DNA of 32,049 nucleotides from Crocinitomicaceae bacterium (GTDB lineage: Bacteria > Bacteroidota > Bacteroidia > Flavobacteriales_D > Crocinitomicaceae). The DNA lies in contig JAKVAQ010000045.1 of the NCBI GenBank assembly GCA_022447665.1, positions 1 through 32,049 of the forward strand. The letters run 5' to 3'. Every line of letters begins with the position of its first letter. Positions within the stretch are counted from its first letter, which is position 1. Positions 29,257 through 32,049 of the stretch are shown one piece after another. Below the pieces are notes generated by a model. It searched no databases. It had not been told where the DNA came from and saw only the letters and a list, made by a program, of their open reading frames with translations. Made by a program: the position numbers and the translations under genes.

Positions 29257-32049
29257 TTATTTAAGAACGGTTACATGACCGCGGTACTTTCTCTTTTTGT
29301 CGGTATTCTTTTCGCCAAATTCAATTTGCCAAATATAAACTCCGTCTTCAACGAGACCTTGGTTACCATAAGTGCCAGGCCACCCATTGTCATAGTTGAA
29401 TGATTCAAAAATGATTTCACCCCAACGATTAAATATCGTTAAGTGATAATCATAAGGATCAACACCTGCAGTGAATACAGGGAAGAATTCTTCGTTGTAA
29501 TCATCTCCATCTGGCGTGAATGAGTTAGGAACGTAGAAAACAACTTCTTCAATGATTGTTACTGCTTGACAAGAAGTAGCTTCACATCCAAAGTCATTCG
29601 TTACAGTTTGACAAATGATGTATTCAGTTTCTTCATCTACACTAGGGAAAGTAAATACAGGGTTCATTTCATTTGAAGAACCAACTCCTCCAAAGTCGTA
29701 GGCAAATCCAGTTCCATCAGGTGAAGTGTTAATTACTTCAATTGTAGGATCTAGTACTGATGGATTGTTTGGAGTCCAATAGAAACCTGGTGTAGGATCT
29801 TCATAAACACAAACAATATCATCAAGTGTAGCGGTACCCGTACAGCCATCCGCTGAAACAACACTTAAGGTAACATCATAGCAACCTGGGGTGTAGTACG
29901 TTGTTGTAGGCCCATCACATAATGCAGAAGTTGATCCGTTTCCGAAGTCCCAGCTACATGTTCCTCCTAACATGGCAGGAGGAGTAGTATTGGTGAAAGT
30001 AACTTCTAGTGGAGAACAACCATTGGCTGGATCCGCTGAGAAAGTTGGAGTAACTTCAGGAAGAACAGTAACATTTACATAGAGAGTGTCATAATACCAG
30101 CAATCATCACGTGCTACTAGCGTCAGCGTTTCTGGAGCTGTTGGTGTGTATGTATATGTTGCAGGACCATCACTTAAAGTATCAAGAGCCGTGTTCAAAT
30201 ACTGGAAGTAATAAGGAGCAACTCCTCCAACACCTCCAGCTGTAAATGTAGCTTCTTGTCCAGGACATACTGTAACGTCAGGTGTTACATTAGGTATGAA
30301 CTGAGGTAAAATAGAAACATCTGCCGTTTCTGTATTTGAAGGACATCCATTGAAATCATATACCGTACAAGAGAATGTTGCCGGAGCAGTGAGGTTAACG
30401 TTCAGGAACTGAACAGTATCAGTTGCGTCCCAAACATAGTTATAAGGCGCGTTTCCTCCTGTTGCGAATGCTTCGAGTGTTCCATATCCATCATAACAGA
30501 TTGTGATGTCAGAAATCGGATCAAGAACTACCGGCGTAGGTTCGTTTATTGTAACTGTAATACTTTCTGTACAACCTGTTGCGTTTTGAACAACTACGTC
30601 GTAAGTTCCTGCACAAAGATCAATAAATGTATTTGACACTTGGTAGGTTGCTCCGCCATCAATACTGTACTGCGTAGCAGTAGCAGAAGTTATAATAATT
30701 GAACCATCACAATCCCCATTACAAGAAGCATCTGTAGCACTAATACTTGAGATAACGAGCATTGGCGGTTCGGTAATATTAAACGAAGTAGATACCGTAC
30801 ATCCATTATCGTCTGTTACGTCTAATAAATATGTACCTGCACATAAGTCAATTGCCGTAGCGGAAGCTGCTCCCGCAGCGCCACTTCCCCAAGCATAGGT
30901 GTAAGGAAGAGTACCTCCAATAATGGTAGCCGTAGCATCACCATCACAGAATCCAAAACATGTTGCATCGGTTGAGGTAGTATTGTCAACAAGCAATTCA
31001 GCTGGTTCGTTAACATTTTCTGTACCAGTTACAGTACATCCATTTGCATCTAAAACTTCAATGTCGTACGTGCCCGCAGCTATGAAGCTAAAATCACCAG
31101 TCGGTTGGTAAGAAGCCCCTCCATCCGAGCTGTATAGATATGGGCCAGTACCACCAGCTTCCGTGACTACAATAGATCCAGAGAAGTCATCGAAACATAA
31201 CAAGTCAGTAACAACAGCAGTGTAAGTTAACGCTGGAGGATCAATTAAGTCAACAATTTGAGTGGCAGTACAACCATTTGCATCTTCTACTGTCACAGTA
31301 TATGCACCTGCAGCTAATCCCGCAAATACATTTGACGCTTGGAACGGACCACCGATACTATATTGATGCACTCCTACTCCCATTGAAGAGGTAATTGTTA
31401 TTGAACCATTTGCGTCACCATTACAAAGTGGGTCAACTAGTGCAACAGCATCAATTACAGGAGTAGCATCAGCTATTACTGTCACTAGTGAGTCAAGTTG
31501 ACACCCATTATTGTCTTCGATAACTAAGTTGTAATCAGAAGCCACTAATCCAGCAAATACGTTTCCTGGACCGAAAGTGGTACCGGCGTCATTACTATAT
31601 GTATAACCAGGTGTTCCACCTGCAGCGGTAATGGTGATATCTCCATTGTCTAAACCACAGGTGGCAGGATTGATTGCTAAAGTCATTGATAGTTCCGTAG
31701 GTTCACCAACAGTTTCTGTAGAAAGAACTGTACATCCGTTATCGTCTTCAACATAAATATCATGATCTCCAGCACATAATCCTCCAAGTATATCTGAAGA
31801 ACCTGTAATGGTACCTCCGTCTGAGCTATAAACATAAGGAGTTGTTCCTCCAGCAGCGTCAACATCAACTTCACCATCACATGATCCGAAACATAGTGCA
31901 TCGGTAATAGTATAGTTCGCAGTAAGCGCAGCTGGCTCGATTAATGTTGCTGTTGTGTCTTTCGTACATCCTGCTCCATCGGTGATAGTAATAGTGTATC
32001 CACCTGCAGCCATTGAAATGAATACACCTGTAGTGTTCGTAGTGGCACC
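29257..32049 (-). CDS. Giant SprB-repeat/PKD protein with T9SS type B tail, 5'-truncated
   Basis: The frame is open to the right edge (12 codons upstream of the first internal ATG at 32013), so at least 930 residues are visible and the start lies outside. In order it holds one partial and six complete SprB-type repeats of about 75-80 residues (each with a C-G-D/N-G-x-I-T-AGGT-PYxYS core, an AGxYxVxVxDxNGC strand and an EP linker), two Ig-like modules with VRDDCW and VCPGQEATF, and a PKD domain (NGCSPLEVTFTNTT, CSWDFGNGS, YTPGCYDVTLSV). A type B sorting domain closes it (FYVPNSFTPDGDDYNEEF, YHLTIFNRWGEIIFES, VEDGVYIWQIEFG, RGHVTVLK). Type B cargo includes gliding adhesin SprB, which needs PorP/SprF-type partners, often encoded downstream. 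None is here: a terminator follows at once. Confidence 0.93.
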   Translation of the reverse strand, partial: GATTNTTGVFISMAAGGYTITITDGAGCTKDTTATLIEPAALTANYTITDALCFGSCDGEVDVDAAGGTTPYVYSSDGGTITGSSDILGGLCAGDHDIYVEDDNGCTVLSTETVGEPTELSMTLAINPATCGLDNGDITITAAGGTPGYTYSNDAGTTFGPGNVFAGLVASDYNLVIEDNNGCQLDSLVTVIADATPVIDAVALVDPLCNGDANGSITITSSMGVGVHQYSIGGPFQASNVFAGLAAGAYTVTVEDANGCTATQIVDLIDPPALTYTAVVTDLLCFDDFSGSIVVTEAGGTGPYLYSSDGGASYQPTGDFSFIAAGTYDIEVLDANGCTVTGTENVNEPAELLVDNTTSTDATCFGFCDGDATATIIGGTLPYTYAWGSGAAGAASATAIDLCAGTYLLDVTDDNGCTVSTSFNITEPPMLVISSISATDASCNGDCDGSIIITSATATQYSIDGGATYQVSNTFIDLCAGTYDVVVQNATGCTESITVTINEPTPVVLDPISDITICYDGYGTLEAFATGGNAPYNYVWDATDTVQFLNVNLTAPATFSCTVYDFNGCPSNTETADVSILPQFIPNVTPDVTVCPGQEATFTAGGVGGVAPYYFQYLNTALDTLSDGPATYTYTPTAPETLTLVARDDCWYYDTLYVNVTVLPEVTPTFSADPANGCSPLEVTFTNTTPPAMLGGTCSWDFGNGSTSALCDGPTTTYYTPGCYDVTLSVVSADGCTGTATLDDIVCVYEDPTPGFYWTPNNPSVLDPTIEVINTSPDGTGFAYDFGGVGSSNEMNPVFTFPSVDEETEYIICQTVTNDFGCEATSCQAVTIIEEVVFYVPNSFTPDGDDYNEEFFPVFTAGVDPYDYHLTIFNRWGEIIFESFNYDNGWPGTYGNQGLVEDGVYIWQIEFGEKNTDKKRKYRGHVTVLK

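Noticed and set aside
29188-29403. 71-residue plus-strand frame at the end of the SprB-repeat gene
   Set aside because: It crosses the terminator hairpin and runs antisense to the conserved sorting domain.
30530-32049. Periodic sequence as a DNA-level satellite or CRISPR-like array
   Set aside because: The period of about 230 bases matches SprB protein repeats, which are too diverged at DNA level to be a DNA repeat array.

Overview
The window looks like chromosomal DNA of a marine-type Bacteroidota, most likely order Flavobacteriales. The supporting signs are low G+C, several secreted proteins ending in type IX secretion system (T9SS) sorting domains (type A tails reading YPNP/FPNP; one type B 'FTPDGDDYNE...' tail), a SprB-repeat/PKD giant protein, TonB receptor logic, a propeller-type LytS-like histidine kinase with a LytTR regulator, and Bacteroidota TAnnTTTG promoter elements. 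I see no rRNA, tRNA, CRISPR array, insertion sequence or integrase.

Layout. (1) 1-9237, plus strand: a block of T9SS cargo genes. It holds the 3' end of one surface protein, then three related copies of a LamG-like surface protein: copy 1 is a pseudogene, copy 2 a short chimeric gene, and copy 3 a 1450-residue multidomain protein. Copies 2 and 3 are head-to-head identical over 1228 bp including non-coding DNA. The arrangement is what an unequal crossover between copy 1 and copy 3 would leave: a 1717-bp direct tandem repeat whose first unit makes the chimera. Three terminators in this block share one hairpin, present once in inverted orientation. (2) 9379-15107, plus: a TonB-dependent receptor followed by two paralogous beta-helix lipoproteins. 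(3) 15162-20052: a PhoB-like response regulator translationally coupled to an aquaglyceroporin (minus), divergent from a Na/Pi cotransporter and an ArsM-type arsenite methyltransferase (plus). This suggests a phosphate/arsenic theme. (4) 20049-23456: an S41 protease and a GT2 glycosyltransferase (minus), and RsgA (plus). (5) 23457-28346: a 300-bp gap with a candidate 21-23 residue minus-strand peptide gene and its own terminator, then a LytTR regulator/propeller kinase operon and two small exported proteins. (6) 28349-32049, minus: a small gene coupled to the gutted remnant of a propeller/SpoIIE-phosphatase sensor, and the 3' part of a large SprB-repeat T9SS type B protein that runs off the right edge.

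How it fits together: most of the window makes cell-surface or secreted products (T9SS cargo, TonB receptor with surface lipoproteins, signal sensors with large extracytoplasmic domains). In the middle are small-solute transport and detoxification genes (aquaglyceroporin, Na/Pi, ArsM) and housekeeping genes (RsgA, S41 protease, glycosyltransferase). The most unusual part is the recombining, partly silenced surface-protein cassette at 1.3-9.2 kb. The remnant sensor at 28.6-29.2 kb and the peptide gene at 23.5 kb come next.
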